Below are positions 1-7,083 of a DNA stretch of 15,780 bases, in pieces. Positions within the stretch are counted from its first letter, which is position 1. Every line of letters begins with the position of its first letter. The DNA lies in NCBI GenBank assembly GCA_002688875.1, contig NZDU01000047.1, positions 2,532 to 18,311 of the forward strand. The letters are read 5' to 3'. Under the pieces are notes generated by a model, which saw only the letters and a list, made by a program, of their open reading frames with translations, was not told where the DNA came from and did no database searches. A program made the translations under genes and the position numbers. This DNA comes from Candidatus Pacearchaeota archaeon (GTDB lineage Archaea; Nanobdellota; Nanobdellia; Pacearchaeales; GW2011-AR1).

Positions 1-92
1 AGTTCATTAGAAGGTTTGTCACTATGATATTCATTGAATAAACGTTCTTTAATTTTTATAAGATGTTTTTTTACAGTATCTAGTAGGTGCAT
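1..92 (-). CDS. Partial CDS, N-terminal 30 codons of an unknown phage protein
   Basis: An open frame starts at the ATG at 92 and runs off the left edge without a stop. It begins MHLLDTVKKHLIKIKER and is amphipathic and helical in character. It follows the stop of the next upstream gene by 49 bases and is on the same strand, so it is probably the next gene of the late operon. The only purine-rich stretch upstream (AGG) is about 13 bases from the ATG, so the start is not firm. There is no in-frame ATG further upstream. I do not recognise the protein. Confidence 0.6.
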   Translation of the reverse strand, partial: MHLLDTVKKHLIKIKERLFNEYHSDKPSNE

Positions 93-141
93 TAAGTTAA
101 TTATTAGCCTACAGATCCTTCTAATTAATATCTATGATTGT

Positions 142-510
142 TTATGACCAACTAACAGACCATTTAAAAACCAATCCAGTTGCTCCTGAATGTGATCCTG
201 TGGTTGCTCCGGTGTTTGCTACTCTTGAACAAGTGTAACCTTTGTCTGAGAAATGCTTTTTAACTTCAGTCATTTGTTCATCATACACAGCATTTGTTGT
301 AGATGCTTTCCATGATGCGTAGTAAGCCTCTGATAAAGCATCTGTTGTAGTAGAGTCAGTCATATCAGTATCGTCTGATACTGTTGCTGTCATTGTTGAT
401 GCCGCGATGGCTGTGAGTATTGCTTGTTCAATAGCAGTAACTTCTTTTGCTACGACAAGATTGCCTTGTGATCTTTCTTTGGCTTGTGTTGCTGTTGGAA
501 AGTATGCCAT
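142..510 (-). CDS. Conserved phage protein of unknown function, possible virion component
   Basis: This 122-residue protein begins MAYFPTATQAKERSQGN, continues with a helical segment (about residues 18-38) and a Thr/Ser/Asp-rich stretch (about 40-58), and ends in a beta-like tail (FKWSVSWS). The type is familiar to me from T4-like cyanophages and pelagiphages, where it has no assigned role; this is recall, not a search result. The ATG at 510 directly abuts the TAA of the upstream gene (511-513), which suggests translational coupling. Position at the end of a late-promoter operon suggests a structural or assembly role, which is inference only. Confidence 0.75.
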   Translation of the reverse strand: MAYFPTATQAKERSQGNLVVAKEVTAIEQAILTAIAASTMTATVSDDTDMTDSTTTDALSEAYYASWKASTTNAVYDEQMTEVKKHFSDKGYTCSRVANTGATTGSHSGATGLVFKWSVSWS

Positions 511-876
511 TTACAGTTCTCCGCCTCTTTTGTTTAATGCTCGTTTTGCCATCTGTGAAACTTTTTCATCGGGTGGAATGTCAACAGGATCATCACTTGC
601 TGGAGCATCTGCTTTAGTATTTATTGTAACACCATTTTCATCATAATCACTTACTAGTGATTGGAGTTCTGGTTTTTGATCGTATAAGTTTTTGAAAGCA
701 TCAAATGTCATAGAGTGCCCCATATTGTTCATATAGGTTTCTAATGCTCTCCAACTTATCTCACTAGGTTTATTGCTACTATCTGCTTTTTGTCTAAACA
801 TCATTAATAATGCTTTAAAGGCATTTTCTGACTTTGTATTGTCTTCAGGTACAATGAGGAACTCTGAGAATCTCAT
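511..876 (-). CDS. Hypothetical protein, 121 residues, late operon
   Basis: It begins MRFSEFLIVPEDN, followed by a helical region (about residues 15-70) and an acidic, proline-rich linker (about 75-105, with DAPASDDPVDIPPDEK), and ends in a basic stretch (KRALNKRGG). The segment DYDENGVTI around residue 79 has the spacing of half an EF-hand calcium loop, but there is only one and no flanking helix pair is evident, so I do not call it a calcium binder. It starts one base after the upstream stop. Function unknown; the neighbours suggest a virion or assembly protein. Confidence 0.75.
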   Translation of the reverse strand: MRFSEFLIVPEDNTKSENAFKALLMMFRQKADSSNKPSEISWRALETYMNNMGHSMTFDAFKNLYDQKPELQSLVSDYDENGVTINTKADAPASDDPVDIPPDEKVSQMAKRALNKRGGEL

Positions 877-877
877 T

Positions 878-1075
878 TTACTTTTCCTGTGATTTTAAAA
901 AGTCTATTTCTTGAAGGAGTGAGGCAATGTATTTGACTTTTTCCATTTCGGTTTTGCCTTGCAATTGTGTTTCTATTAAAGGATAGTATGTATCTAATGT
1001 TTGCAGTTCATACTTGCCATCATCGATGTTACGTATTGTTTTAAACATTTTATCAAATATAGGATCGTGTATCAT
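878..1075 (-). CDS. Hypothetical small protein, 65 residues
   Basis: A short, mostly helical, charged protein that begins MIHDPIFDKMFKTIRN and ends in a probable amphipathic helix (EMEKVKYIASLLQEIDFLK). Its ATG overlaps the stop of the upstream gene as TAATG (1073-1077), a coupling signal also seen at the next junction. No recognised domain. Its reality is supported by exact operon packing on both sides. Confidence 0.7.
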   Translation of the reverse strand: MIHDPIFDKMFKTIRNIDDGKYELQTLDTYYPLIETQLQGKTEMEKVKYIASLLQEIDFLKSQEK

Positions 1076-1314
1076 TATTTGTATAAACCTTTTATTTCGT
1101 GTCCTCTATATGCTTTCCATTCTTTTGAAAATTTTGTATGTTGTTGACCTGTAATTCCATGAGCACCTGTTTTAATGCCCTTAACTTTTTTTAACCAATT
1201 GTCATAACTCAACTTTGTATCAACATTTGGCCCAACGTATTCCATTTTAGGATTAGACTCAATTTCAGTCATCTTGGAGATTAATGACTTTAGTTTGTCG
1301 GCTTCTGTTGACAT
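1075..1314 (-). CDS. Hypothetical small protein, 79 residues
   Basis: It begins MSTEADKLKSLISKMTEIE (helical) and continues with a basic, Gly/His-containing C-terminal half (KTGAHGITGQQHTKF). The start overlaps the stop of the 585-residue gene in a TAATG junction (1312-1316), and its own stop overlaps the next start in the same way. No family is recognised. It sits in the middle of a coupled set of four genes, so it is very likely expressed with the large acidic protein upstream. Confidence 0.7.
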   Translation of the reverse strand: MSTEADKLKSLISKMTEIESNPKMEYVGPNVDTKLSYDNWLKKVKGIKTGAHGITGQQHTKFSKEWKAYRGHEIKGLYK

Positions 1315-3071
1315 TATTTTGATCTTTTAGAAAGTGTTTTAAAAATTGCTTCTGCTATCTGATGTTTACTTCTTTCAGGTGTAGCAGATTCTCTTCTTTC
1401 TCTACCTTCTGGATCTTCCCCACCAATTTCTGCATCAGGTACGTCTAATGTATTAAGTTCGTCTGGGTTTGTTGGATCTGCCATTGGATCAGCCAGTGGA
1501 TCGTTTAGTGTATCTGGGCCGGCTAATGGATCTGCCATTGCGCCTGCGGATGGATCGCCAGCAACTGTTCTAGCCGCATTGTCTAGTGTTGCTCTTGCTG
1601 ATTGTAATGATGTTTCTAATTCACCTAGAGAACCTTCAACTGATGCTTTTAGTGTGTCAGATGCTTCTTGACCAACTTCATCTCTTACTTTGTCTGTAAG
1701 TGGAAGTAAGTCTTCACCTTTCATTTGGCTAACATCTTGCAACATAGAGTCAACTTTGTCGACCATGTCTTTAGCGGCAAGTGCCACTTCTGCTTTATCA
1801 ATTTCTGATTCTTTTACTTTAACTTTTCTTAACAATTTCTCCTCATAAGTTGAGGATTTTTGTACTGTTCGTCCTATCATTTTTTCTATATCTCCAAATC
1901 GTTTAACAGCACCTGCTCCTGCTGACAGGAAGGTACCTATTTTATCGAACAATGGTTTTAATCCTGCAACCAAATCCGATGGTATTGCTCTACCGGCCTT
2001 TGCAAATTCAATTGCACGTTTGGCTCTCATAAAGTCTTTTGTGCCTACCAACAGCCTTAATGCTGATTGTTCAACACCGCTTAACGTATTACCTTCTGGC
2101 AACATACTATTCATTGCTTCAGTAACAGCCGCTAAATCTGTAACAACCTGATCAACTGTGTCTGCATGATCGGGCATTTTTGCTTTAATATCTTCCGGTG
2201 ACATCCCTGCTTTGAGCATATGGATTATTTGTTCAAATTCAGGTGCAACTAAATCTTCAATGTCGTCGCCTTCTTCTGATGTGCCAGAATCTGATTCCCA
2301 TTTTGGTTTACCAGTCTCTGGATCTGTAACAACTTTTTTTGGTCTATTATGAGGATCGTGAGGATCGTCTCCTCGCATACGAACTTCAAGTTCTCCTAGG
2401 TCTTTTAGTATTTGGTCGAACAACCTTTCTTCTGTATCTGTTTTAAATGGATCACGTGTTCCATGTGTTTGTACTATTTGCCATTTTAATCCCTTCTTTG
2501 CATCACTTACAGCCTGTTCTAACTCTTCTCTCGCTCTCTCATCGTCACCTTCTTCACCTGTTCCTTCATCTGAGTCTTGTTCTTTTTGATTAATATCTTC
2601 GTCTTTTTTAACAGTTTGTCCTATTTTAATCTTTTGTTGTGCAGGTGTTTTTTTATCATCTTTGTCTTGTGGGTCTAAACTTAACTCACCTGTTGTATCA
2701 TCTACGTCTACATCAGTTTCTCCTGTATCAACAGTTTTTGTAATGCCTGGTTCATCTGGATCTTCTATATCAATTTTAGTACCAGAAATTCTTTTAACTT
2801 TAGCAGGTAAGTCCTCACCAACCTGTCGTTCGTCGATTGCTTTAACAATTAAATCTAATATTAGTTTATTTTCAACATATTTTGGATGTTGCATTGCTTT
2901 ATTAAATCCAATATTAGATTCAACTTCGCTTAATTCTCTAGCAATTGCATTTTGAAATGCAGAAAGATTGTCTAAGTTTTCTTCAGATAAGTCAATGCGT
3001 TGGCCAAAGCGGGATGCCAGTAATTCATTCACTTTTTCTGCTGTAAAGTTGTTTAATTGATCAATCTTCAT
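1314..3071 (-). CDS. Large acidic protein, 585 residues, possible virion or assembly protein
   Basis: The N-terminus (MKIDQLNNFTAEKVNELLAS) leads into a helical domain of about 85 residues. A strongly acidic, low-complexity region follows (about 90-200, rich in Asp/Glu with Lys runs), then a segment with GDDPHDPHNRPKK (about 230-245), an alpha-helical region (about 270-500) with coiled-coil character in KVKVKESEIDKAEVALAAKD, and a Pro/Asp repeat (DPLAGP, DPLADP, DPMADP, about 506-536) before a basic tail. This layout of an acidic linker, long helices and a degenerate repeat fits a scaffold-like or tail-associated protein, but I cannot assign it to a T4 gene. Its ATG overlaps the upstream stop as ATGA. 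The late operon context supports a structural role, which is inference. Confidence 0.8.
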   Translation of the reverse strand: MKIDQLNNFTAEKVNELLASRFGQRIDLSEENLDNLSAFQNAIARELSEVESNIGFNKAMQHPKYVENKLILDLIVKAIDERQVGEDLPAKVKRISGTKIDIEDPDEPGITKTVDTGETDVDVDDTTGELSLDPQDKDDKKTPAQQKIKIGQTVKKDEDINQKEQDSDEGTGEEGDDERAREELEQAVSDAKKGLKWQIVQTHGTRDPFKTDTEERLFDQILKDLGELEVRMRGDDPHDPHNRPKKVVTDPETGKPKWESDSGTSEEGDDIEDLVAPEFEQIIHMLKAGMSPEDIKAKMPDHADTVDQVVTDLAAVTEAMNSMLPEGNTLSGVEQSALRLLVGTKDFMRAKRAIEFAKAGRAIPSDLVAGLKPLFDKIGTFLSAGAGAVKRFGDIEKMIGRTVQKSSTYEEKLLRKVKVKESEIDKAEVALAAKDMVDKVDSMLQDVSQMKGEDLLPLTDKVRDEVGQEASDTLKASVEGSLGELETSLQSARATLDNAARTVAGDPSAGAMADPLAGPDTLNDPLADPMADPTNPDELNTLDVPDAEIGGEDPEGRERRESATPERSKHQIAEAIFKTLSKRSK

Positions 3072-3505
3072 ATCTTGTTATTTATTACTTTAGAGCATTG
3101 AAAGTTATTCCTAGCATCAAGTATAAAAGCATCAATTTTATTGCGAATAGCCACACATTTGCTTTGATGTTTATCAAATTTCATAGAATAAAGTTCTTTT
3201 TTTTGCTCGTGCTTTGTTTTTTGATACAAATATCTAAAATATGTCATTTCAACGTAGTGACCTGAGTATTCTTCTTCCATACGTTTAAGATCTTCTATTA
3301 GAGGTGACTTTATGTTATGTGCTTCAGCGATGGCTATGGCTGAATTTCTGTAAAACACATTAAGCATAACATTCTTTTTCTTCTTGAAATCATATATGTT
3401 GTAGTATGTTCTTATACCTGCTCGTACCATGCGAACATATACTTTGCCTACAACAAAGCCGTTCTTTACCTTAATAGGTACTAAATCAAATGATCTGATG
3501 GGCAC
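3068..3505 (-). CDS. Hypothetical protein, 145 residues, GTG start
   Basis: The frame opens with GTG (minus strand, 3505), giving (M)PIRSFDLVPIKVKNGFVVG, a short beta-rich N-terminal part with basic residues (IYDFKKKKNVML). The C-terminal half is helical and basic (about residues 75-130). Two cysteines are present (CVAIRN and QCSKV). An internal ATG at residue 26 is an alternative start but would remove a plausible beta strand. The stop overlaps the next ATG (ATGA), which indicates coupling to the 585-residue protein. No known domain is recognised. Confidence 0.7.
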   Translation of the reverse strand: MPIRSFDLVPIKVKNGFVVGKVYVRMVRAGIRTYYNIYDFKKKKNVMLNVFYRNSAIAIAEAHNIKSPLIEDLKRMEEEYSGHYVEMTYFRYLYQKTKHEQKKELYSMKFDKHQSKCVAIRNKIDAFILDARNNFQCSKVINNKI

Positions 3506-3517
3506 CTGCTATTTAAA

Positions 3518-3727
3518 TTATCTATTGAAGAGGTAAAAAGTTTCTGTGTCTGTTTTGTATCTACCAAATACGGATTTTTGTACTAGTTTGTCGGCAATGT
3601 CAACTTCCTCGGGTGCTAGAGAACTTTTTGATACTTTCTTGAAACGTTTATATTTGTTAATAAACTCTAAATCGTTGTCGTCGATGTAAATTCTTACTTT
3701 ATGAGTTAGGTTATACCAACGTAACAT
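3518..3727 (-). CDS. Hypothetical small protein, 69 residues
   Basis: It begins MLRWYNLTHKVRIYIDDND and ends KTDTETFYLFNR. The middle (APEEVDIADKLVQKSVF) reads like a helix that packs against a small beta wing, reminiscent of a winged helix, but it is too short and too weak to call. It lies between the basic 90-residue gene and the 145-residue gene with gaps of 6 and 12 bases, in the same orientation. Function unknown. Confidence 0.65.
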   Translation of the reverse strand: MLRWYNLTHKVRIYIDDNDLEFINKYKRFKKVSKSSLAPEEVDIADKLVQKSVFGRYKTDTETFYLFNR

Positions 3728-3733
3728 TTAACA

Positions 3734-4006
3734 TTATTTGTTGAGGAACTTTAATCTTCTAGATGCTGGATTTGTTCTTCTAGTTCTTTGTGCTTTACGC
3801 ATCATTCTCCTGCCAATCTTGGCCCTAGTTCTTTTCATAGCAAATCGTGCCTTGATGTTTGGGGCGGCAAAGCATTGAGCCGCTGTGGCTACTATTCTTC
3901 CTTTTCGCATACCTGAAGTGCAACGATATTTCCTTACGGTTTGGGAGCCACGTCTGCCCCAAATTTGCTTCTCATTTAGAGAGTCAACTAGTTCTTGTAA
4001 TTGCAT
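3734..4006 (-). CDS. Strongly basic small protein, conserved type in T4-like marine phages
   Basis: About a third of its 90 residues are Lys or Arg, and the C-terminal half is almost all basic helix (KRTRAKIGRRMMRKAQRTRR). Two cysteines lie about 15 residues apart in a central segment (YRCTSGMRKGR and AAQCFAAPN). I recall very similar small proteins in cyanophages of this group, where a conserved segment like RCT-G-RKGR and AAP-IK-RF occurs. That is recall, not a search. Its charge suggests DNA, RNA or lipid-head contact, perhaps inside the head or at the tail. Such a role is inferred from composition only. Confidence 0.75.
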   Translation of the reverse strand: MQLQELVDSLNEKQIWGRRGSQTVRKYRCTSGMRKGRIVATAAQCFAAPNIKARFAMKRTRAKIGRRMMRKAQRTRRTNPASRRLKFLNK

Positions 4007-4013
4007 ATTGTAT

Positions 4014-4265
4014 TTAAACTTTAATTAACCATACTAGAGCGACTACAATTGATATTAAGGTAGCAATAACTGTGCCAGCTGATCCCATAACCATCTTTCT
4101 AGTTGAAGAGGCTTCTGAGGCAATTAGGGTTGAATTTTTTTCAACTTTTTCATTAAGGTTGTCCATACGGACTTCTAGTCTGTCGTAACGTTCAGCACAT
4201 ATATCTACGTGTGCTTCTAACGACTCTCGTTCTATTTTATATGTTCTTGCTGTTCTGCTCGGCAT
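4014..4265 (-). CDS. Coiled-coil protein with C-terminal membrane anchor, holin/XhlA-like in layout
   Basis: This 83-residue protein has a basic start (MPSRTARTYK), a heptad-like helix (about residues 15-50, with ERYDRLEVRMDNLNEKVEK), a short polar hinge, and one hydrophobic segment (about 59-82, GTVIATLISIVVALVWL) followed by Lys. Coiled coil plus one C-terminal membrane helix is the layout of XhlA-type hemolysin/holin accessory proteins and of some tail-anchored phage proteins. A holin-related role in lysis is possible but not proved. It is the first gene after a late promoter (4339-4346) and has the strongest ribosome site of the operon (GGAGG, six bases before ATG). Confidence 0.75.
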   Translation of the reverse strand: MPSRTARTYKIERESLEAHVDICAERYDRLEVRMDNLNEKVEKNSTLIASEASSTRKMVMGSAGTVIATLISIVVALVWLIKV

Positions 4266-4278
4266 TTATTTCCTCCAT

Positions 4279-4291
4279 GTTCGCTCCGAAC
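4279..4291 (-). other. Leader hairpin before the coiled-coil membrane gene
   Basis: GTTCG (4279-4283) and CGAAC (4287-4291) form a five-base stem with a three-base loop, three bases upstream of the GGAGG ribosome site of the gene at 4265. Confidence 0.4.
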
Positions 4292-4338
4292 TATGTGCCT
4301 GTGTAGCCTATAAATGCCTAAATTATTGCCTTGTACTA

Positions 4339-4346
4339 TATTTATT
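4339..4346 (-). promoter_or_regulatory. NATAAATA late promoter of the 4265-to-1 operon
   Basis: The minus strand reads AATAAATA, which fits NATAAATA, the late-promoter motif reported for T4-like marine phages. It lies about 75 bases upstream of the ATG at 4265, in one of the few gaps in the minus operon. Confidence 0.6.
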
Positions 4347-4362
4347 ACTTTTTTAGTCATCA

Positions 4363-4743
4363 TTAAATATGCTTAAAATAGATATTTTTCTGCTTTATAT
4401 CGTTTGTAATAAAGGTTGCTTGTTTGAATATTGCTGTATCTTCTAATTCGTAAACGATAGGAATATTATCCAAGTCTTCAGTTAAATATGAAAATTTTGG
4501 ACCATACACACCATCTTGTTCATATTCAAATTCTAATTTCCATACTGTTTGAGATTTTCTTGTTGAATCATCGGCGTTGCCAACATGATCAGAACCAAAT
4601 TCATACAACGACATATCTTGGTTTTGCATTTTTTTTGGGCCAGCAATTATTTCGATCTGAGATCGCAATTGAAGAGATTGATTTAATGTATTAAAATTAC
4701 TTCTGTCACTTAAATCAACTAAAGATAAGCATTGTACTCTCAT
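4363..4743 (-). CDS. Hypothetical protein, 126 residues
   Basis: The longest frame begins at a TTG at 4770 inside the upstream gene. I prefer the ATG at 4743 (MRVQCLSLVDLSDRSNF), two bases after the upstream TAA, as expected in this compact operon. The ribosome site is weak, which suggests translational coupling. The protein is mixed alpha/beta: the first part is basic and polar, and the C-terminal part is acidic and beta-rich (WKLEFEYEQDGVYGPKFSYL). No membrane segment or known motif is seen. About 100 bases separate its stop from the next gene, and that gap holds a new promoter, so this is the last gene of its transcription unit. Confidence 0.65.
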   Translation of the reverse strand: MRVQCLSLVDLSDRSNFNTLNQSLQLRSQIEIIAGPKKMQNQDMSLYEFGSDHVGNADDSTRKSQTVWKLEFEYEQDGVYGPKFSYLTEDLDNIPIVYELEDTAIFKQATFITNDIKQKNIYFKHI

Positions 4744-4745
4744 AA

Positions 4746-5459
4746 TTAGAACTGCTTGTATTTCCACCAAAGGTTGTAGTCATCCTTAAGGTAATTTTGA
4801 ATTACCTTATCTCTGAATTTTAGGTTCTCATTCATCCACTGTGAATACCTATTAACTTCTTCCCTGTACTTTTTCATAAAGACCTGACTGTAAACGGCTT
4901 GGTGTGATGCTGTTAATTTTACATCTAGTGGATAACTTAATTTATATTTTTTAATTAAATCAGCGAATTTTAAGTTTGCCTGTTGATCTATAACAAGAAA
5001 TTCATCAATTTCTATACCAATAATGCATTCAGTTATAGTTTTAGTTTGGTTACTCATTCTAGGCCAACCAAACTTTTCAAAATACAATGGACTATCTCTG
5101 TCAATGTCCCATAAGTTATGATCTTTATTTCCTAATTGCCAATCGGTAAGCCAGTATCTTAATCCTTCTAGCCATCTGTTGTATGGTTCCATTAGCATAC
5201 AGAAAACTGGCTTCTTTTTAATTCCGGATGTTTTGAATTCTTTTTCCCAGTCTTCTAATGTTTCAAAGGTAGCAATATATTCGGTACCTGAATCACGTTT
5301 AGCAGTATGTTTTTGTATGCAGTTAGACCAAAGATCGTATGTAGCCACCCAAGCACAGTCAAATGTATCAATAATTCTTGTTCCTAAATGAAATCCTTTT
5401 ATGAGTGGGTCTCGTTTAATTTCGTCTTGCTGTTTTACTCCAAAGTCTCTGCGTCCCAT
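4746..5459 (-). CDS. Sulfotransferase-like protein, degenerate or divergent
   Basis: This 237-residue protein contains PVFCMLMEPYNRWLEGLRYW (about residues 84-103), which resembles the second PAPS-binding stretch of sulfotransferases (R-D-P-x-x-R-x-x-S). The usual N-terminal P-loop is not visible, and the Arg/Asp before Pro is Met/Glu here. The C-terminal half is charged and helical and ends in NLWWKYKQF. A divergent or inactive sulfotransferase fold is one reading; a Trp/Tyr-rich structural protein is another. The start is supported by GGAG seven bases before the ATG. It is coupled to the 126-residue gene downstream. Confidence in the gene is high, in the family low. Confidence 0.75.
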   Translation of the reverse strand: MGRRDFGVKQQDEIKRDPLIKGFHLGTRIIDTFDCAWVATYDLWSNCIQKHTAKRDSGTEYIATFETLEDWEKEFKTSGIKKKPVFCMLMEPYNRWLEGLRYWLTDWQLGNKDHNLWDIDRDSPLYFEKFGWPRMSNQTKTITECIIGIEIDEFLVIDQQANLKFADLIKKYKLSYPLDVKLTASHQAVYSQVFMKKYREEVNRYSQWMNENLKFRDKVIQNYLKDDYNLWWKYKQF

Positions 5460-5510
5460 ATATTTGCTCCAAATAATGTATGTATATAATGTTTTTGTAT
5501 TTACTCAAAC

Positions 5511-5546
5511 AAAAAGGGCCATAGTTAAAAACCTTAGGCCCTTTTG
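5511..5546 (-). terminator. Hairpin terminator after the 137-residue gene
   Basis: Perfect arms AAAAGGGCC (5512-5520) and GGCCCTTTT (5537-5545) enclose a 16-base loop. On the minus strand the 3' arm ends in a T run, which fits intrinsic termination. The A run on the other side would also allow use on the plus strand. Confidence 0.75.
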
Positions 5547-5584
5547 TGTGTTCCGGAAGGAATTGGAACTTAATAATATTATTA

Positions 5585-5998
5585 TTACTGCACGTCTGGA
5601 TTGTACAATGCACTTGGGGCGCCAACCGCTCCAATTAGAATGTTCAATGCTGTGTCAGTAACAGTACCAGTAGATAAGTTAACTGAGTCAACTGTACCTA
5701 ACGCTCTGATAGCCGCCTGCATAGTAGTTCTTGCAGTCGATTTACCTAAGCCAGTAGCACCTGCCGCCGCTGATTGTTCTAGTAAGAATGTTTGTTCTGT
5801 ACTAGAGTTAATCAACTGGCCAACACCAATAACGTTCACATATTGTTCTACAGTTCTTCGAACTGCGTCTTGTGTAGATCCCATTGCTGTTTTGCCAGAT
5901 ACGTCTGCAATCATGTCCATGTTAACTATAACTGGTTCTGCTCCAAAGGAGTAGTCCTCTAGAGACATTAATGCTGTTTTTGTTCTTGTTGCAACCAT
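5585..5998 (-). CDS. Small probable structural protein with its own promoter and terminator
   Basis: This 137-residue protein is Ala/Thr/Ser/Gly-rich with few charges (MVATRTKTALMSLEDY to APSALYNPDVQ), a composition usual for virion proteins. No known domain is seen. It is a single-gene transcription unit: a NATAAATA late promoter (6050-6057), a leader hairpin (6022-6038), a strong AAGGAG site, the gene, three in-frame TAA stops in a row, and a GC-rich hairpin terminator about 40 bases on. Such separate strong control suggests high late expression, for example an abundant virion component. That is inference. Confidence 0.8.
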   Translation of the reverse strand: MVATRTKTALMSLEDYSFGAEPVIVNMDMIADVSGKTAMGSTQDAVRRTVEQYVNVIGVGQLINSSTEQTFLLEQSAAAGATGLGKSTARTTMQAAIRALGTVDSVNLSTGTVTDTALNILIGAVGAPSALYNPDVQ

Positions 5999-6021
5999 TT
6001 TATGTTTCTCCTTATGTTTGC

Positions 6022-6038
6022 CATTCCGCTCAGGAATG
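6022..6038 (-). other. Leader hairpin before the 137-residue gene
   Basis: CATTCC (6022-6027) and GGAATG (6033-6038) form a six-base stem with a five-base loop, between the late promoter and the AAGGAG ribosome site. It may protect the message or affect initiation. Confidence 0.45.
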
Positions 6039-6049
6039 TTTAATAATGT

Positions 6050-6057
6050 TATTTATC
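6050..6057 (-). promoter_or_regulatory. NATAAATA late promoter of the 137-residue gene
   Basis: The minus strand reads GATAAATA about 52 bases upstream of the ATG at 5998. The motif, a leader hairpin and a strong ribosome site follow each other in the order expected of a late transcription unit. Confidence 0.65.
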
Positions 6058-6083
6058 GTTTATTTTGGCAAAATTACTTCAAT

Positions 6084-6896
6084 TTAAAGGTTTTTTAATA
6101 TATTTGCTACACCTACATTTTTTCCATCTTTTTTAGCAACATGAATAAAATTAGTTTTTTGTAAATTTAACGTATCGCAAACTATGTTATAATTTTTTCC
6201 ATAGTAGTTCCAGTGATGACCAACATCAATATTATCCATAATAAAATTTGCACAATTTAAAACGTTTTGATTTATCCATCCAAAACTATCCCTAATAGTA
6301 ATTGCATCAATTGTTTTTTTCTTACTCATTTTTATTCCAAATTTATTCCATTCAAATCCAATTTTAGTCATGCTTACAGCAATACTTTTTATGTTTGGGT
6401 GATCTAACTCAAGATTAAAATTATTAGTAGCTGTATACCAAGCGGCATCTATGTGTATATCAATGTTTTTTTCTTCACAAATTTTTAAAAATTCATTCCA
6501 ATCGGGTCTTTTATTTCCATAATGCCAGTTTGGTAAAGATACAATTACAGGAACATTATCTTGTAATTCTGAAGGTTTCGTTTGTTGTTTTCCGAACAAG
6601 GAATAATATGAATATTCTTCTTCTAATATTTGATATGTTTTTTGTTTAATAAGAAAATTATTAATATAGTCAGTACATCCATAGATAAAATCAATATAAG
6701 GGAAAGAATCTAAACCATGAATTTGATTTATTTTATTAGAAAAAAACCACTGTTTTGATTTTTCTTTTAAATCATTATTAGAAATATGATCGTGTTTTTT
6801 ACCAGCTAACCAAGTAGACTTGATTTTATTTGTGAGTGGACTTTCGATATGAACAAGTTTTTCTGTTAGTAATTCTTTTTTAATTATATCTTGCAT
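6084..6896 (-). CDS. Shortened PLP-dependent (fold type I) aminotransferase-like protein
   Basis: Of its 270 residues, the central region carries the order of motifs expected in fold type I PLP enzymes: a Pro/Asn/Tyr-rich strand-turn (VSLPNWHYGNKRPDWNEF, about 119-136), a strand ending in Asp (IDIHIDAAW, Asp150, the usual partner of the pyridine nitrogen), and SMTKIGFEWNKFG (about 175-187), where Lys178 is placed like the Schiff-base lysine of S-x-S/T-K-x-x-G. A Gly-Cys-Thr segment near 73 could match the phosphate-binding turn. The family is usually 350-450 residues, so the small domain appears reduced or missing. The gene is much richer in AT than its neighbours and has no clear ribosome site, which suggests recent transfer. 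Substrate unknown; it may be inactive. Confidence 0.75.
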   Translation of the reverse strand: MQDIIKKELLTEKLVHIESPLTNKIKSTWLAGKKHDHISNNDLKEKSKQWFFSNKINQIHGLDSFPYIDFIYGCTDYINNFLIKQKTYQILEEEYSYYSLFGKQQTKPSELQDNVPVIVSLPNWHYGNKRPDWNEFLKICEEKNIDIHIDAAWYTATNNFNLELDHPNIKSIAVSMTKIGFEWNKFGIKMSKKKTIDAITIRDSFGWINQNVLNCANFIMDNIDVGHHWNYYGKNYNIVCDTLNLQKTNFIHVAKKDGKNVGVANILKNL

Positions 6897-6930
6897 ACAA
6901 ACTCGATCTTCCGTCTTCCATTACTTCAAT

Positions 6931-7083
6931 TTATGTGTTATTTGCATTAAAGTCCGTGGTAAGTGACTGGCATTTGCTGTTGCGTGTGGTCTGTGGATCA
7001 AAAAGCGGATTTGTAAAATATCCTCTAATAGAAAATGTATTCCTGTCTTCATTTAATTCTGTGAAGTCCATCGTTTCATCCAT
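6931..7083 (-). CDS. Very small hypothetical protein, 50 residues
   Basis: A minus-strand frame from ATG at 7083 to TAA at 6931 encodes a 50-residue acidic/polar peptide (MDETMDFTELNEDRNTF at the start; ending DFNANNT). It overlaps the end of the 43-residue gene by 31 bases in another frame. Its evidence is a clean frame across an otherwise unoccupied gap in a tightly packed operon, and an amino-acid content that reads like protein. There is no obvious ribosome site, so coupling with the upstream gene would be needed. Function unknown. Confidence 0.5.
   Translation of the reverse strand: MDETMDFTELNEDRNTFSIRGYFTNPLFDPQTTRNSKCQSLTTDFNANNT

Noticed and set aside
407..646. Plus-strand frame in the left part of the window
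   Set aside because: It lies antisense to two well-packed minus-strand genes and has a composition typical of reverse-frame translation.
3079..3086. AATAAATA on the minus strand, a fourth match to the late-promoter motif
   Set aside because: It lies inside the end of a gene, only eight bases before the next ATG, and that junction is already a tight ATGA overlap. A chance match in AT-rich coding sequence is more likely.
4744..4770. Longer start of the 126-residue gene at a TTG
   Set aside because: It would overlap the upstream gene by 25 bases and use a rare start, while an ATG lies two bases after the upstream stop.
5416..5634. Minus-strand frame of 72 codons across the gap after the 137-residue gene
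   Set aside because: It runs through the hairpin terminator and overlaps genes at both ends; its peptide looks random.
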